From: Meghimatium bilineatum
Taxonomy: Eukaryota; Mollusca; Gastropoda; Stylommatophora; Philomycidae
Assembly (NCBI GenBank): GCA_034231615.1
Contig: CM067298.1
Span: 36,710,127 to 36,774,126, forward strand
Length of the DNA stretch: 64,000 nt
Direction of reading: 5' to 3'
The notes under the pieces are model-generated. The model saw only the letters and a program-made list of their open reading frames with translations. It ran no database searches and was not told the DNA's origin. The position numbers were made by a program, and so were the translations under genes. Below, piece after piece: positions 47,601-56,516 of the stretch. The number at the start of each line of letters is the position of its first letter. The first letter of the stretch is position 1.

Positions 47601-50397
47601 GACATGTATGTATACATGTTTCTTGTCAAAAACAATTCTACAAGGAGCTGTCGAAGGTGGAAGAAGACGATGAGGTCTTACAAAAACATGGACAGACAAC
47701 ATCAAAGAATGGACAGGACAATATTTTCCCTTCCGCATTCGCATCATTGAAGATAGAAATCGCTGGAGGGCTCTGTGCGATGAAGCATCCACTGCGTATC
47801 CATACGATCCTGATGGGGTATGAGTGTGTGTATATATAGCACTAGTTATCAATGTTAACCCCACCCCCCCCCACCGCCACCAATGTTTTCCTCTTACAAC
47901 ACAGATACTGGAAATATAGTAGCAGTTTTCACAAAAGAAGGGAAGAAAATTGTGTTTACTGACAAACCCCTCCCCCTCCCAATCTCTTATTTAGCACATT
48001 CGTATACGGTCACGATGTGTATGCTTACTGACATATTGATATTTCTGGCCGTCACAAAAAGATCACAGTAATATAGCACTGTGACTGTAATGAATGTGGT
48101 AAAATGAGACTAAGTAGTGATTAACTATGAGGCTGCTTATCCCAATACATAGAAGCCGAAATTAATCTCAATAACAATATTACAATATAGTTATATCTTA
48201 TAACAATACAGTAATTAGATGATATATACACAGATTAAATCTCTTTACAGCTACTGCCGTGCGTCTTGCTAACGTCACCAAAATCGGCTTGAGCCCCAGT
48301 TTGCAAGTTGAAGGTTGGGAAGTTACCATCGGTGGTCCTGGTGGAGTCGTTTCTAGAGTAGCTGTAACAACCACCCCTCCTATTTTGCCTGTGATAAGGT
48401 CACTCACAAGTGAGTATTTTAAACTGTATATGATCACACTGGTTTTGTGTGAGTTAACATCTATTCTTCACTATTAGAGAATGCATATGTGTCATCGTTT
48501 CTGTGGGTCTTTTCCACACACATTTATATGTGTCATCGTTTCTGTCGATCTTTTTCACACACATTTATATGTGTCATCGTTTCTGTCGATCTTTTTCACA
48601 CACATTTATATGTGCCATCGATTCTTTTGGTCTTTTTTGCACACATGTATATGTATAATCGTTTCTGCGGGTTTTTTCACACACATTTATATGCTTCTAT
48701 TTCTCGGTCTAAACGTATCTGTATAACGTCGTATAAATACAGACAAAAATAACAGGGAATGTTTTCTATTTGAGAATATTGCAGAATATATACAGACTTC
48801 TGAACAGGTTATACACCTATTGGTTTCAGTAGATATCAGCGTCAAAACACTATAAGGCAGCTAGATCGAACGCTGTGGTTGGAGACGCCAAAAGCAAACA
48901 CCGCGACAGCAACAACAGAAATTAACTTAATATGTGTACAGGGTATAGCGACGGAACAGTGGTGCCAAAATCTTTAGTAACCATGGAGATAATTATAAAT
49001 GTAATCGGATTGATCTACATCACGATATATACAACCAATGGATAATGGATAATCACTGCAGACATGGAGAGAAGATTACAGGCTTTTGATTACAAATGCT
49101 AAAGACGAATTTTACGAATTTCCTATAGGGAACATAAGACCAATGTGTACGTAAGAAATAAAGTAGAGATGTGTGCAGGTGTTCAGGAGCCATTGCTTTC
49201 AATAAACTAGCATGGTTCGGACATGTATGCAGGCACGATTCTTTGTAAAAAGCGATACTGCAGGGAACTGTCGAGGGGGGGGGAGAAGCAGAGGAGGACC
49301 AAATAAAGGCATGCGCAGACAAGATCAAGGAATGGACAGGGCAAGATATTTCCACAATCATCCGCATCGCTGAGGATAGAATTCGCTGGAGGACTCTGTG
49401 TGCTGAGGCATCCAATGTGCTACGACCCTGAAGGGTTATGGGATTATTGATTGATATACAACCAGGAATTATAGTATGTGAATTATACAGATCAGTCAAC
49501 CTAATCAATCATGACACGAAAGTGTATATCGCTATTTGATTTCGAAATCTGGTAAAAGTACCAAAAACGTGCTTTTCACAATATCGGTGCTCATAGCTCT
49601 AGCCATTCTAGACATAATGGCTAGAACACCGGTCTCATAACCTCTTGGTCTTGAGTTCCCATCACGTCTGGTACTTGATTATACTTTTCAAAGGTACAAT
49701 ACAAATAGTTCCTGTAGACATCGTGACGTCTGCTATTGCAAAGCTGAATGTATTTTCACTGCCTATAAAAAGACTAACCGCCTCCTTCGAAAACATAAAG
49801 TGATGAATTGTACTTTAAATGCGCATGTGTTGAAGATATTGAAAAAATATGTGAGATCATTCACTGTATATTTCCTACGGGTAGCTTGGCTCCTTTTAGC
49901 CTATTTTAATTTATTACTTTATCGTTTCGCGTATACGTTGTGTAGCCAGGCAATGAAATGCACCAATCAAAGGTCACTAAATTGGTGTTAACGGTCCGTA
50001 GGGCAATTCTGAACAAGGATCAGAATATATCCATGATTTGAAAACGTGTTCGCAATTATTGACGAAGTGAAACATCACAACATTTTCAGCATTTCACACA
50101 ACTAAAAGTATTGACTAAATACTTAATAACGTGTGTATTTCATAGATTGTGAATGATTTATACATGTAAGTTTAAATCTCTATGCACATCTATCAAACAA
50201 GATTTCACACAGTAAAAAAGTAATGTCCAGTTAGAAAACTATGTTCAGCTTACTAAAACATTTCATGTACAATACAATATGTTATTCATATTTCAGTTGG
50301 CAACACTCATCAATTCTTATTCTTCGACAACCAAGCAACAAGTATTACTCAAGCCGGTATTTTAACGGTACCAGCATCATGTGCTGCAGCATCTTAA
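34676..50397 (+). CDS. ependymin-related secreted protein, five exons (34676-34795, 37749-37838, 45733-45826, 48251-48409, 50297-50394 plus stop)
   Basis: Five exons join in phase to 187 residues, each intron beginning GT and ending AG (donors GTAAGT three times and GTGAGT once; phases 0,0,1,1). Residues 1-18 form a hydrophobic signal peptide ending near SAFGA, so the product should be secreted. Four cysteines lie near residues 25, 83, 99 and 183; the first is in VCSP, the last in VPASC near the C-terminus. GWEVT, the VTTTPP block and FFDNQ followed by GILTVPASC match the arrangement of ependymins and mollusc ependymin-related proteins, a family of small secreted, often glycosylated, lipid- or calcium-binding proteins. 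NLT, NIS and NVT are possible N-glycosylation sites. Length (about 190) is normal for the family. The start follows a short leader after a TATA-like box. No stop or frame break is seen, so it looks functional. Exon joining is inference; family is recognised by eye. Confidence 0.75.
35556..35600 (+). repeat. TA microsatellite, intron 1
   Basis: About 22 TA units. Shorter TA arrays lie at 34862-34889 and 36334-36353 in the same intron. Confidence 0.95.
35932..36123 (+). repeat. 25-bp minisatellite, about 8 copies, intron 1
   Basis: Unit GTTGCTCTTGACACTTGAAG plus GTATG, with two units reading GTAGG instead. Copies are nearly identical, so the array is young or homogenised. Open frames on the minus strand through this array are an artefact of the period not being a multiple of three while lacking stops. 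Confidence 0.9.
36720..37535 (+). mobile_element. RTE-type LINE (second RTE family), 5'-truncated, intron 1
   Basis: PGIKVGGCNINNLRYADDTV near 36730 with intact YADD, then LAQVEKVKYLCTL; after breaks, FLGRMMKIPWAAKTTNADVL near 37210, RGRQSRFLGHVLRR near 37310 and GRRDRGRQREKLLDG near 37400. The end is TTGATTGATTGATG, an RTE-like tetramer tail. Related 3' end at 56130-56380. Several stops in the middle third. Confidence 0.75.
37749..37838 (+). CDS. ependymin-related gene, exon 2
   Basis: Ninety bases, 30 codons, phase 0 on both sides. It is preceded by TATTTCAG and followed by GTAAGT. It encodes DVGVFAVDFTKKVFGVHY and continues to NLTD, the beta-strand-rich early part of the ependymin domain with one possible N-glycosylation site. 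Confidence 0.7.
37944..39273 (+). mobile_element. LINE-A copy with large internal deletion, intron 2; 12-bp target duplication
   Basis: Perfect ATTATGTTTCTA flanks it at 37932-37943 and 39274-39285, so the 1330 bases were inserted as one unit. The first roughly 195 bases (to about 38138) are not found in the truncated 17934 copy and are probably 5' leader of the family. They join directly to the late coding region (RNase H and C-terminus). Endonuclease and RT are absent. A 276-codon open piece (38115-38945) carries YTDGSAQNAV, YDAEIQAISV, FLTDARS and GNEKADQLA. The tail is GTGAACGAAAGAAGAAG. Confidence 0.8.
39286..41054. other. intron 2 sequence between two LINE insertions
   Basis: A frame at 40267-40563 (98 codons) and a stretch near 40790-40860 reading WFNVMFDPLRDEELDIRLIS then SRAYKRLKEKN are coding-like but without match or splice support. 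They may be an old unrecognised repeat. Confidence 0.35.
41094..44054 (-). CDS. RTE LINE endonuclease-reverse transcriptase, 986 aa, intact
   Basis: The N-terminus is an apurinic-type endonuclease: GTWNVRTL near residue 22, AEVRW near 53, VLGDWNAKVG near 157-166, and GSDHD near 256-260. The reverse transcriptase follows: PKKGN near 547, QAGFRANRST near 591, FTKAFDRVWH (catalytic D) at about 628-637, GVRQGCVMSP near 683, and the active-site FADD at about 726-729. A C-terminal region with YGCESW, the RRILRISYREHKTN block and WFGHVCRHD is usual in RTE-like proteins. It nicks target DNA and copies its own RNA into it (target-primed reverse transcription). All catalytic motifs are present and no break is visible. 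Proteins like this are often mis-labelled as craniofacial development protein 2-like in draft genomes. Confidence 0.93.
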   Translation of the reverse strand: MDNHTQRIQNKALKLTENCVIGTWNVRTLYACGKVSELTHELNMYTWDIMGMAEVRWTGFGETTTDDGHKIWYSGDETKHQHGVGFIVNKEKVKSIISCTPINSRLITIRVAAKPKNITIIQVYAPTADYDEEEIDAFYETLEDTIKEIPKKDLLIVLGDWNAKVGPDAYDQWAGTVGKFGTGETNERGLRLLDFANKFKFTLANTLFPHKLSRRTTWHAPKADIHNQIDFILTPRKFKSSINKAQTRTFPGADIGSDHDMVLLTIKIKLKKNHTQNKCTRLRFNLEKLKDPEIAEIFEATVGGKFAALNLVNEDVNSLTETMKGTLLESATEILGTRRITHKPWVTDDILKLCDERREMKKIKKEAPEMSGQYSKINKNIRRKMKQAQEVWLEKKCETINEGIKRGNSKVAYDTLRKITQPNRPTISTIQDKHGKILNETTDIVKRWTEYCKELYNCKCNPDYTILQNSELNNREIGSAEILVDEIKEAIRTLKGGKSPGIDNIPAELLKYGGITVVNIMTKICQNIWNTKQWPTEWTQSLIIPIPKKGNLKVCTNYRTISLITHPSKVMLKILLNRIKHKSEEIIAEEQAGFRANRSTVEQIFNIRTLIEKHIQHQRDLYHNFIDFTKAFDRVWHDGLWHILRKFNFDTTIIDIIEALYENANSAVLSHNTIGEFFKTTVGVRQGCVMSPVLFNIYLEHIIQETLHDYNTSISIGGRPICNLRFADDIDLIAGSEQSLQELTSKLEKVTSKYGMEINSDKSKILVNSRDTENQTNIMMNGHKLEEVNTFKYLGSSICSDGKCKAELKIRLEMALASLSRLTVIWKSNISVGVKIKLYRSLVLSVVLYGCESWTLTADMERRLQAFEYKCYRRILRISYREHKTNVYVRNKVEMCAGVQAPLLSIVKRRKLAWFGHVCRHDSLSKTILQGTVEGGRIRGGQIKTWTDNIKEWTGLDISTLIRIADDRIRWRTLCAEASNVVPLRP
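44433..44440 (-). promoter_or_regulatory. CRE-like palindrome at the first base of RTE-1
   Basis: TGACGTCA occupies the first eight bases of the element on its own strand. About 10 bases further in, ATATGGCG (44417-44424 region) resembles a YY1-type site. Both would suit an internal promoter that starts transcription at the element's 5' end. Function is inferred from motif only. Confidence 0.4.
44572..45010 (+). repeat. mixed-period minisatellite (about 42 bp, then 31 bp), intron 2
   Basis: Long units carry GTTAAAATGCATGTTTAGTA, TTACGCTGATACAGTCGCATAC. From about 44865 a short form of 31 bp lacks the CAGTCGCATAC part and has ACATTGATTG in its place. The last unit returns to a long form. The array begins about 120 bases after the 5' end of RTE-1. 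Confidence 0.9.
45287..45668 (+). repeat. 30-bp minisatellite, about 12 copies, intron 2
   Basis: Unit TGTGTGTTTATTTGTAG plus TTTCGTATTTTAA. Variants: GCAG and ACAG for GTAG in one unit each, CTCG for TTCG in one, GCGTG for GTGTG in the last units. Each unit includes a pyrimidine-rich TTTATTTGTAG that looks like a 3' splice site. Exon 3 starts 65 bases downstream. Confidence 0.9.
45733..45826 (+). CDS. ependymin-related gene, exon 3 (Cys 2 and 3)
   Basis: Ninety-four bases, entering in phase 0 and leaving in phase 1. The acceptor is a weak CTAATAG with few pyrimidines; the donor is GTAAGT. It encodes GTGVNISNANGAC through QCLP. The paired cysteines and the CLP turn fit the family. The exon lies only 70 bases after a 30-bp minisatellite whose units resemble splice acceptors. 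Confidence 0.7.
46500..46590 (+). repeat. tandem duplication of 44 bp
   Basis: GGTTAAGAAAAATGATACATC to TTCTGTTAATTCAT occurs twice in tandem, with one base changed, and a third partial start follows. Confidence 0.85.
46590..47164 (+). mobile_element. LINE-D, 5'-truncated copy in intron 3
   Basis: MRIIKYYIYSILLYGSETWTINN-like (near 46775-46850), then the TSWKGKKTK region, NDTLLKILLEGTVDG near 46970 and WESNITRWTGNSLAECT near 47040, ending GTTGATGATGAA. The coding frame changes several times. The tail is immediately followed by an RTE-1 copy, so one landed at the other's 3' end. Confidence 0.75.
47165..47838 (+). mobile_element. RTE-1 LINE, 5'-truncated copy in intron 3
   Basis: Begins at the segment equivalent to NSRDTENQ in the RTE-1 protein and runs through YGCE.W, the RILRISYREHET-like block, LFGHVC and the C-terminus, ending in GGGGTATGAG. 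Several frame breaks and stops are present. It abuts directly on the GATGATGAA tail of a LINE-D fragment at 46590-47164. Confidence 0.8.
48251..48409 (+). CDS. ependymin-related gene, exon 4
   Basis: This exon is 159 bases long, entering and leaving in phase 1, preceded by CTCTTTACAG and followed by GTGAGT. It encodes the core segment with GLSPSLQVEGWEVTIGGPGG and VAVTTTPPILPVI. GWEV and the following VT run are the most family-like part of the protein. Confidence 0.72.
48484..48705 (+). repeat. about 41-bp minisatellite, 5 copies, intron 4
   Basis: Unit CATTTATATGTGTCATCGTT plus TCTGTCGATCTTTTTCACACA with increasing divergence in the last two units. All three frames are open for about 80 codons, an accident of composition. 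Confidence 0.85.
49038..49453 (+). mobile_element. RTE-1 LINE, 416-bp 5'-truncated copy with 11-bp target duplication, intron 4
   Basis: Starts inside the codons for LTADMERRLQAF and runs to the C-terminus and the ATTGATTG tail. ATATACAACCA is repeated exactly at 49027-49037 and 49454-49464. Frame breaks are present (one small deletion near the REHKTN-KLAWFGH region). Closest in sequence to the full-length copy at 41068. Confidence 0.85.
49600..49775 (+). mobile_element. SINE-W, in intron 4
   Basis: TGGCTAGAACACCGGTCTCA, TCTTGAGTTCCCATCACG (decayed B box), then AGGTACAATACAAATAGTTC and CCTGTAGACATCGTGACG. The AGGTACAATACAAAT..TTCCTGTA core is shared with 61560-61790. Confidence 0.6.
50297..50397 (+). 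CDS. ependymin-related gene, exon 5 and stop
   Basis: Preceded by CATATTTCAG, this exon encodes GNTHQFLFFDNQ through GILTVPASCAAAS and stops with TAA. The FFDNQ...VPASC end matches the C-terminal signature of ependymins (FF..., then VP.xC). AT-rich 3' UTR with two ATTAAA hexamers follows. Confidence 0.72.
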
Positions 50398-50533
50398 CGA
50401 TTCTTAGGACCATCATGATATCACAAGACCAAACCATATAGGTTATACAAAGATGAAATTTTAAAATATTTCTAGACCCTGATTGTATCTATCATACTTT
50501 TTTTCAATTTTATTTTTACAATTGTGATTGGTG

Positions 50534-50547
50534 ATTAAATTATTAAA
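50534..50547 (+). promoter_or_regulatory. two ATTAAA poly(A) signals of the ependymin-related gene
   Basis: ATTAAATTATTAAA contains two ATTAAA hexamers 137-150 bases after the stop codon, followed by T- and GT-rich sequence. This is the only good candidate for the 3' end of the transcript close to exon 5. Confidence 0.5.
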
Positions 50548-53154
50548 GAAAGTTTATACCTTTAACATGAATTTGAAATGTGTCTTTATTAGTAGAAATG
50601 ACTGTGGAAAAAAGAAATAATATCAAACAAACACTTTGTTTGTGAAAACGAAATCATTTTTAAAAAAGATTATCTGACTTGAAACTATTGTAATAATGAT
50701 ATTCGCGTGGTTATTGGTTAGGTAGAAGTATGCATGATTTGATCAGAATTAACGAACATAATAGTCAGGTCGTTATGACATAGGGAAATAAGGAAAGCTT
50801 GACTTAAATCTTAATTAGAAACTAGCCTCACAGCACGCGGGCAACTCCCATACGTGCTTCACTCTCCGTTTCAGCAGCCATCTCAGTGTATGCAGACTCC
50901 GGTCAAGTGTTGATTATGCGATCTTCGGATTTTTCCACAAATACTACTTTTCATTTATTTAGACAATTCCATTTCTGACATTCTTTGTATGTTTATCTTC
51001 ATTTTTCAATGAATTAATAACTACCTTAATTAAGTCAGCTTTATCTCTTCTCAGCACTGTGCCATATATATCGCGGCATTGCTTGCCAATAAGTCAACTA
51101 TGTCGTTTCCTATGACCCGGGATGCCCATGGCAATATATGTATGTAATGCACTGGACAAATGATTTATTCAATAAATCAAACCATTAATTATAATCAGTA
51201 AATTTACGGCTCAGTTAACCTTACATACAAATAAAACCGGTTGGGGTTTTGTTGCCTACAGAAACGTTGTGAATCTGGTTAGAAATCAGATGCATACTCC
51301 ACTGTCACTTTGATCATGAGGAGGGAGTTAAGCATCTTGACTAGTTGTAGACTATGGTGTCTGTTATTAACCATAACATTAATTAATTTAATGCAACACT
51401 AATTTCTAACTCAGAAAGTGACAGTGCACATTTATTTAAGAGCAACCAGCTTTACAAATAATCACCCTGCAATACAGACAGTTTAGATCTGTCTAGACTG
51501 TCTAGAGCAGTCTAGAGCTTAAAAGCTGGTGTAACATTTATTTTTAACATATGTGTCAATAGGGAGGAGGTATAGCTGTTGAAGTCCATGAGCCCAATAG
51601 GGAATGATTCTTTTCATTCTGGAAATGATTTATTTTATTTCTTCATGTGTAGTTTGTATTTGCCATCAGAAACATCTCTGATGAACAATCTCAACGACCA
51701 TGTCTCTGGACTGGCAACCACAGTACAGTTCTTTGATGAAATCCATATCATCGTCTGACTTCGGCTGAAAAAGAAGGACGAAAACTACTCACTAGAAACT
51801 TAAATCCATATTTATGATGTCTTATCTTCTGAACCATTTACACTCAACCAAAAACTACTCATATATTAACTGAAATACCCCACGTGAACTCCAAGATCTC
51901 CATGCAAAAGCGAAACAAAGAGATTAATAACTATATATCTTAGAACAAATATTCAAATATACATGGGCAAATGTGTTCATAGATGACTCAGAAATGAGGT
52001 ATATGTAAATCTTGGCAGTTACAGTGACATATATATATTAATCATGTATCTAGATGATGTAACACGCAAACATTCCCGTGTCACAGAAGTGCAATACAGA
52101 AATATCTAAGTAGAGGCAACTGCAATACTCACATACGCTCAAATAGTCAAAACTACAAAGTTCATGCCCCAAGATTTCACAATCGTATTGATTTAAAATC
52201 TGCCTTATAATTCGTGCAAAGCACCAACCAAGACATACTAATTAGATATATCAAAGTGATTATATCCGAATTATCCAGGAAAGAATTACGCTACTACAGT
52301 TGCTATAGCGGATATCAGATTAAAATGACATATCTTCCAACAAAAATCAAACATATTGGCACAAACGAGAGAGAGCCTTCCTCGGTTCCACATACCTCAA
52401 AGTGTAATAAAATTTAAAACAGTTAATTTGCTAGAGATGTGTCCACATTCCAAACCTTTTAACATTATTCGCAGTTTAATTCAGCTTTCGTGAAAAGAAA
52501 ACAAAATGACTTGTCTACCTCCGGATTAATCGATCTCCGTGTTACTCACAGAGATCCCCTAACGCACCAGGGCATGGTACGGTTGGGCGTGGGGTCTCTC
52601 TGAGTTGCGTGCAGATTGCTTCATGCTACAGCAGTAATAGCGCCTATAAAATGCATCTTTATCGATATTTTGTTTAGTTTAATAATGTAGTAGTTTATTC
52701 ACTATAATATGTAGACGTCTCCCCGTACAGTACCTTAAAACTATTCTAAAACATTATATATGTATTCAATAAAGAAAAGTACTCAGAAACTACATGCCTG
52801 ACACAACATAAACAGACTTTATATAAAAGAAAAATGATTTAACTGAAGACATGAAGCTACCGTTTAAAGAATCACACAGAATCCTCTTCAACATCTCCGC
52901 AAAATTCATTGGAGAAGCAACGACACAGTCATCAGAGTACGTACTGCAGGACTTTCTGACTACGCTGCACTTAGAATAACAATATGATCTAGACGGGTAT
53001 CTTTTCAATTAAGTCGTGGTTTACCAACAACGACCTAAACCAAAATACTCCATTTATTTAGAGATTAATATCGAATTGATGCATAGCAGTTGATTGCATA
53101 TCCCGATTGAATCATTTGATTTAGATCAGGAATAGTGACATTCATAGGACGTGT
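50548..53154. other. no gene recognised
   Basis: 2.6 kb downstream of the ependymin-related gene. AT-rich, short frames only (67 codons at 52214). Nothing supported. Confidence 0.5.
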
Positions 53155-53350
53155 TACGATGATGGGATTTGTGGGGATCTCCCTAGCGTGGTGGTTGTGT
53201 TTAAAAGTTGGATTTTTTCGGAGATCCCTGAGGATTATCGCTTGAAGCTACGGAGCTACGGAGTTACGTGCTATGAGTGATGCCCTCGGCAAGCGGCGTG
53301 CCGCTTCGTTGAGAGTGGCGGAGTACATATGGGAAACCGAGTACATTAAA
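53155..53350 (+). mobile_element. SINE-V copy, head deleted
   Basis: GGATCTCCCTAGCGTGGTGG head, then TTTTTTCGGAGATCCCTGAG, CTTGAAGCTACGGAG, GGCGTGCCGCTTCGTTGAG and TATGGGAAACCGAGTAC. The middle of the tRNA head, with the B box, is missing relative to 57081-57342. Confidence 0.75.
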
Positions 53351-53814
53351 GTCAATCCTCTATGATTTTTGAACCCGTTTGAACGTTGATGGGAAAGACA
53401 GGTTTCAACGAGCATAATTAAAGGTTTTACAAGAATGATTACATGGAAATCTCGATTATTTTCCTGATTGTTTGAAGTGTCAACATATTTTGATAAGATA
53501 GTGGTGTGTTGTAGTGACATTTTATTGCACTACATTCTGCACATCCATTTGTGATGATGTATGATTATGTCTGCAAGTTATACGTTGAAATATCATAGAT
53601 TAATGTGATTCATGTCACATGGATACTGCCATTTTTCTATAGTGATTTAAACAGTAAATGCAAATTCTTCTTTCGACAAGCAAAATGAGGAGGAGTCGAA
53701 AGAGAATATTTTGTCTATCAAATATGCTCTTTTCAACAGAGGAAAGAAAAAATAGACTGTAACTGAAATAATTTGCAACCTGTATAACGTGTTGAGAAAT
53801 TCTCAGCATACTCC

Positions 53815-54360
53815 AGTCACATTGAGCATGAAAATCGAGATAGATGGAATTACAGCAGCACTCAATTGGTTGATAACTGATACATTATCACACTCAGTAA
53901 TACTTAAGGCTTTCAAAGCATGCTGCGCAAGATAGAAAAGTGCATGCTACGAAAAGAATGGTGGGACTTATTGAACAACTCAACTGTCCAGAGTATTACA
54001 TGGATATACTGCCCTGGTCATGATGGGGTTAGATGAAAAGAGAGAACCAACTTATTCGCAGAGATTGCGGCGATAGACGTCACATTGCTGAGAAGAGTTA
54101 AAGCAGATTTGATTATGGCAGTTATACATTCATTTCAAGATGAAGATGATGTCAAGGAGGCTGAGAACGTACAAATACAGCGAATATCAGAAATGGGAGT
54201 TTTTAGAGTGGAGGAAAAGAAAAGTACGTTTTTTAAAAGACCCCGAAGATCACGCAGTCAACACCTCACTAAGTCTATATACACGGGAATGGCTGCTGGA
54301 ACGAGGGCAGAGCACTTATGGGAATGCCCCACGTGCTGTGAAGCTAGTTTCTGATCAAGA
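53815..54360 (+). mobile_element. LINE-G: RNase H and C-terminal fragment of another LINE
   Basis: KIEIDGITAALNWL (the E and D of the RNase H second motif), SMLRK-like segment, STVQSITWIYCPGHDGVR near 53985, and AAGTRAEHLWECPTCCE at the end. The pattern (WI.CPGH.GVR, EHLWECPTCC) parallels LINE-B but the sequence is distinct. The GNERAD aspartate is altered (KERTN). One main open piece, 54085-54354; no tail or target duplication was identified. Confidence 0.6.
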
Positions 54361-54689
54361 ATCAAGAATCGTTGTTACCTCAATTTATACGCACCGCATG
54401 ATTTGTGAGGTCATGTAGAAGGTCAAGGTAAAAATAACATTTTTGGCAATAACTAATGACACGTTCATGAGAATCCCATAAAATGTACTGTACGCAAAAC
54501 TATGACCATATTATTGTATGTCTATAAAAGATTGACGGTCCTAAAATACATGAAGTTTAAAATAAATTCAATCCGGAATCTATGATGATGTTGTCTCTCT
54601 TTCGCAAGCGAAGATAAGCATGGCATCAAAAACAAACAAATAAATGTAGTCAATAAGTAGGAAAAAATACATTTGTGATTGTTTAATTT

Positions 54690-54760
54690 GGTTTGAGCCT
54701 TGAGTTCGTAGATGCTCGATGAGTTCGATTCCAGCCAGGAAAGTTCTATTATCAGTGCAT
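54690..54760 (+). mobile_element. tRNA-like SINE head remnant
   Basis: GATGAGTTCGATTCCAGCC resembles a B box (GAGTTCGATTCC) near the 3' end of a possible tRNA-like head. Weak; body not assigned. Confidence 0.3.
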
Positions 54761-56129
54761 GTAGGAGTGCAGAGGGTCCCGAGTTTGAGAGTTTCGGATG
54801 TCCTTTCAGTTCCATCGTTTGTAAATTGTCGTCAGTGTTCTCTCTTTTTTCAAATGTAATATTGCCAGCAGTGATCTGGGTGTGCTAAGCTGAGCGATCA
54901 AGGGCTGTAGTCTTCCATGAGCTAGGATCGATGCTGCAGTGCTTAAGAGAGTTCTTTATGTGATCATTGAAGCGCCTTTTCTTCTCTTCGCTTGAACATT
55001 TACCATTGCCCAGCTTCCTACAAAATAATTTCTTAGGAAGGCGCTTGTCTGGCATACGGACGATTTGGTCAGTCCAGTGGAGGTGGGATCTAGTCAACAG
55101 GGCATGGGTACTTTGCATAAGGGACTTTTTAAGAATTTTTGTGCCTGGTACTCGATCCTGGTAACACAATCCCCTGATATTTATTAGGCACTGAAGGTGG
55201 AAAGAGTTTAGCTGTCGAGCGTGTCTCGTATAGACATCTCAGGATGACGCAGCATATAGCAATGTTGGTAGAACCACTGTGCGTTAGACGTCAAAGTTTG
55301 TTGTCAAGTTGAGACCACGCCTGATGCAGGCGTTGAGACGAAGGCTACCGATAGCTGCACTGTTGTGAGGAATACGCAGGGCAACTACCTAGTCAATTGT
55401 CGCAGTATGCGATATGGTGCTGCCGAAATATACAAACTTATTGGCATTATTGAGTTTATTTCCCTTGACTGTGATTACTGGTTCTGTCTAGGGGACACCT
55501 TGCGCTGGTTGATACATTACTAATGTCTTCGCAGTGCTGATGGTTAGATCGAATCCATCACATGCCAAAGACAAGAAGTCCATACTGCCCTGCATGTCTT
55601 TTGGACTGGTATCGTTGAGTGCACAACCGTCGGCTAACACGATGTCGCAAACAGTGGCATTCCTAGTTTTGGTCTTGACCATCAAATTACTAAGACTCAA
55701 TAGCCCCACTCCTCTTTCCCATCAGCTCGTTTAGCGAAGGCAAATTCCTAAGCAGTTATTCGACGGGGCATCTTTTAGCATAGCAGATAACATCATACTG
55801 AAGAGCGCCGGAGCAAGGACTCAACCTTCTTTTACACCATTAGTTACTGAAAACCGGGTTTAATTAAAGTAGCGAACCATGTTGGTGAATTTTTCGGGAC
55901 ATCCAAATTTATCCACGATCTTCCATAGTCATTCGTGATTTTGTGTCGACTGTCTTAGGTCGACAAAGCACTGTCACTTTGGAGTTCAAATAATCACAAA
56001 ATTGCTGCATCACGTATATACAAGTGGACACATACCCTATGACTTGATAATAGCTATATGTGTAGTCTTACCAAAGACACCAGGGACCACCGAATGACAA
56101 GAAAGCCGTACAATCAGCCTTTTGAGCCA

Positions 56130-56380
56130 AATATCAAAACTATTTCTGACAAGGGTGACAGGAAGGGGGAGGGGGTTGGAGAACATAGTCACAACTGGCA
56201 AGAAGGAATGCAACAGAGACAGAGGGCGACAACGTAAGACAATTATTATTAGACGGTTTAACATCCTGGCACGGTAGAGAAAAAATACGAATCTTGATAC
56301 ATAATGGTGGGGAGAGAGCTGTGGAGAGCCGTGATCGCATACGCCAGCCGGTATGACAAATAATAAATGAATGAAGGTGG
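56130..56380 (+). mobile_element. RTE-type LINE 3' end (same family as 36720), inside LINE-F
   Basis: Reads, with shifts, ENIVTTGKKECNRDRGRQRK near 56180 and ILARWRK, and ends CAAATAATAAATGAATGAA. This parallels ITTGKIKGRRDRGRQREK and LVLWHGR of the 37208 copy. It divides the minus-strand LINE-F relic into two parts. Confidence 0.6.
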
Positions 56381-56440
56381 ACAAATATGATGCAGCGATC
56401 AATGTTCTGTTCGCTACACTTTCCTGCAGTAAAAAACTGT

Positions 56441-56516
56441 TTTTCATTACTGCATGTTTTCCTGTGAAGGAGTGCAGGAAGGTTTTCTATGGGATGTGGA
56501 AATAAAGGCCGCTTTG
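56441..56516 (-). mobile_element. SINE-W 3' fragment inside LINE-F
   Basis: Minus strand GGCAAAGCGGCCTTTATTTC ... CACAGGAAAACATGCAGTAA matches the 3' part of the SINE at 61690-61765. It separates LINE-F coding sequence from the RTE 3' end at 56130-56380. Confidence 0.55.

Noticed and set aside
48481-48752. Two overlapping frames with repeated histidine/cysteine text
   Set aside because: Products of the 41-bp minisatellite, lying inside intron 4.
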